Assembly (NCBI GenBank): GCA_903863015.1
Contig: CAIPAI010000042.1
Span: 1 to 64,000 of the forward strand
DNA: 64,000 nucleotides
Direction: 5' to 3'
Source: an uncultured Actinomycetes bacterium
GTDB lineage: Bacteria; Actinomycetota; Actinomycetes; Nanopelagicales; Nanopelagicaceae
The position numbers and the translations under genes are program-made. How positions within the stretch are numbered: position 1 is the stretch's first letter; every line of letters starts with the position of its first letter. The notes beneath the pieces were generated by a model, which ran no database searches, was not told the origin of the DNA, and saw nothing but the letters and a program-made list of their open reading frames with translations. Shown in pieces: positions 63,888-64,000 of the stretch.

Positions 63888-64000
63888 ATGTCCGAATCGC
63901 TAGCGCACACAGAGCGCCTTGGTCTCGTGGCACTCTTTCGCTCACTCGGCCCGAGCGCGCCCACTCTTTGCCAGGGATGGCGCACGGCGGATCTCTTGGC
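63888..64000 (+). CDS. TIGR03085-like protein, N-terminal fragment (cut by window end)
   Basis: An open frame from ATG 63888 reads MSESLAHTERLGLVALF, then PSAPTLCQGWRTADLL before the window ends. The pattern ER...L...GP.APTLC.GW...DL is the start of the TIGR03085 family (DinB/maleylpyruvate isomerase-like fold), often found near hisF in Actinobacteria. Only 37 codons are visible, so domain assignment is tentative. Confidence 0.65.
   Translation, partial: MSESLAHTERLGLVALFRSLGPSAPTLCQGWRTADLL

Noticed and set aside
1-64000. Mobile elements, prophage, defence islands, tRNA or rRNA genes
   Set aside because: I found no transposase, integrase, terminal inverted repeats, tRNA cloverleaf or rRNA sequence; the region is housekeeping in character.

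Overview
This window is a gene-dense stretch of an actinobacterial (Actinomycetota) chromosome. The evidence is gene content and order: a complete mraZ-to-sepF cell-division cluster, actinobacterial signature families (SepH, DUF3040, DUF4192, DUF5998, DUF7455, DUF6504), a lysine/alanine-rich-tailed primary sigma factor next to topoisomerase IV genes, a SAM-IV riboswitch, an mraW-type RNA, an actinobacterial LexA box, and a histidine operon with a PriA-type isomerase. MurE carries the DNPR motif, so the wall very probably contains meso-diaminopimelate. Base composition looks moderate for this phylum, spacers are short and many genes overlap, which fits a streamlined (for example freshwater, Nanopelagicales-like) actinomycete. 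That placement is inference only. I see no rRNA, tRNA, insertion sequence, prophage or CRISPR array. No gene-free stretch exceeds 300 bases.

Layout. 1-5.7 kb: B12-dependent ribonucleotide reductase (nrdJ), a NUDIX hydrolase, an uncharacterised lipoprotein plus secreted PKD-like protein pair, and a DUF4192 protein. 5.7-8.5 kb: a SAM-IV riboswitch controlling metY-metX (homocysteine synthesis). 8.6-16 kb: primary sigma factor, a DUF7455 zinc protein, ParE and ParC, with an Apd1-like 2Fe-2S protein between parE and parC. 16-23.9 kb: pseudouridine catabolism (psuG-psuK), two MFS transporters, DUF5998, an alkaline-phosphatase-superfamily enzyme, SepH and an inositol-monophosphatase-like enzyme. 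23.9-29 kb: a perfect LexA box followed by DUF6504, dnaE2 and dinB, an SOS mutagenesis cassette. 29.1-46.6 kb: DUF3040, then mraZ, mraW RNA, rsmH, ftsL, ftsI, murE, murF, mraY, murD, ftsW, murG, murC, ftsQ, ftsZ, pgeF, yggS, sepF, yggT. 46.6-53.6 kb: T-box-controlled ileS (type 2), DUF167, a DksA/TraR-like protein with a histone-H1-like tail, an orphan ModA-like binding protein, lspA and rluD. 53.6-58.3 kb: replicative dnaE1, a YbaK deacylase, a LON-domain protein. 58.3-64 kb: hisD-hisC-hisB-hisH-(small membrane protein)-priA-hisF, and the start of a TIGR03085-type protein cut by the window edge.

How the parts work together. The division cluster makes lipid-linked peptidoglycan precursor (MurC-F, MraY, MurG), polymerises and crosslinks it at the septum (FtsW, FtsI), and positions it with FtsZ, FtsQ, FtsL, SepF and SepH. 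Most of its genes overlap by 1-8 nt, implying translational coupling. The most interesting non-coding signals are the SAM-IV leader, whose downstream hairpins look mutually exclusive and expose a well-placed RBS for a 28-codon upstream ORF overlapping metY; the mraW RNA and MraZ-box promoter; the ileS T-box; four 18-bp repeats in front of ftsZ; and a scatter of other short 12-18 bp tandem duplications. divIVA is missing from its usual place after yggT.
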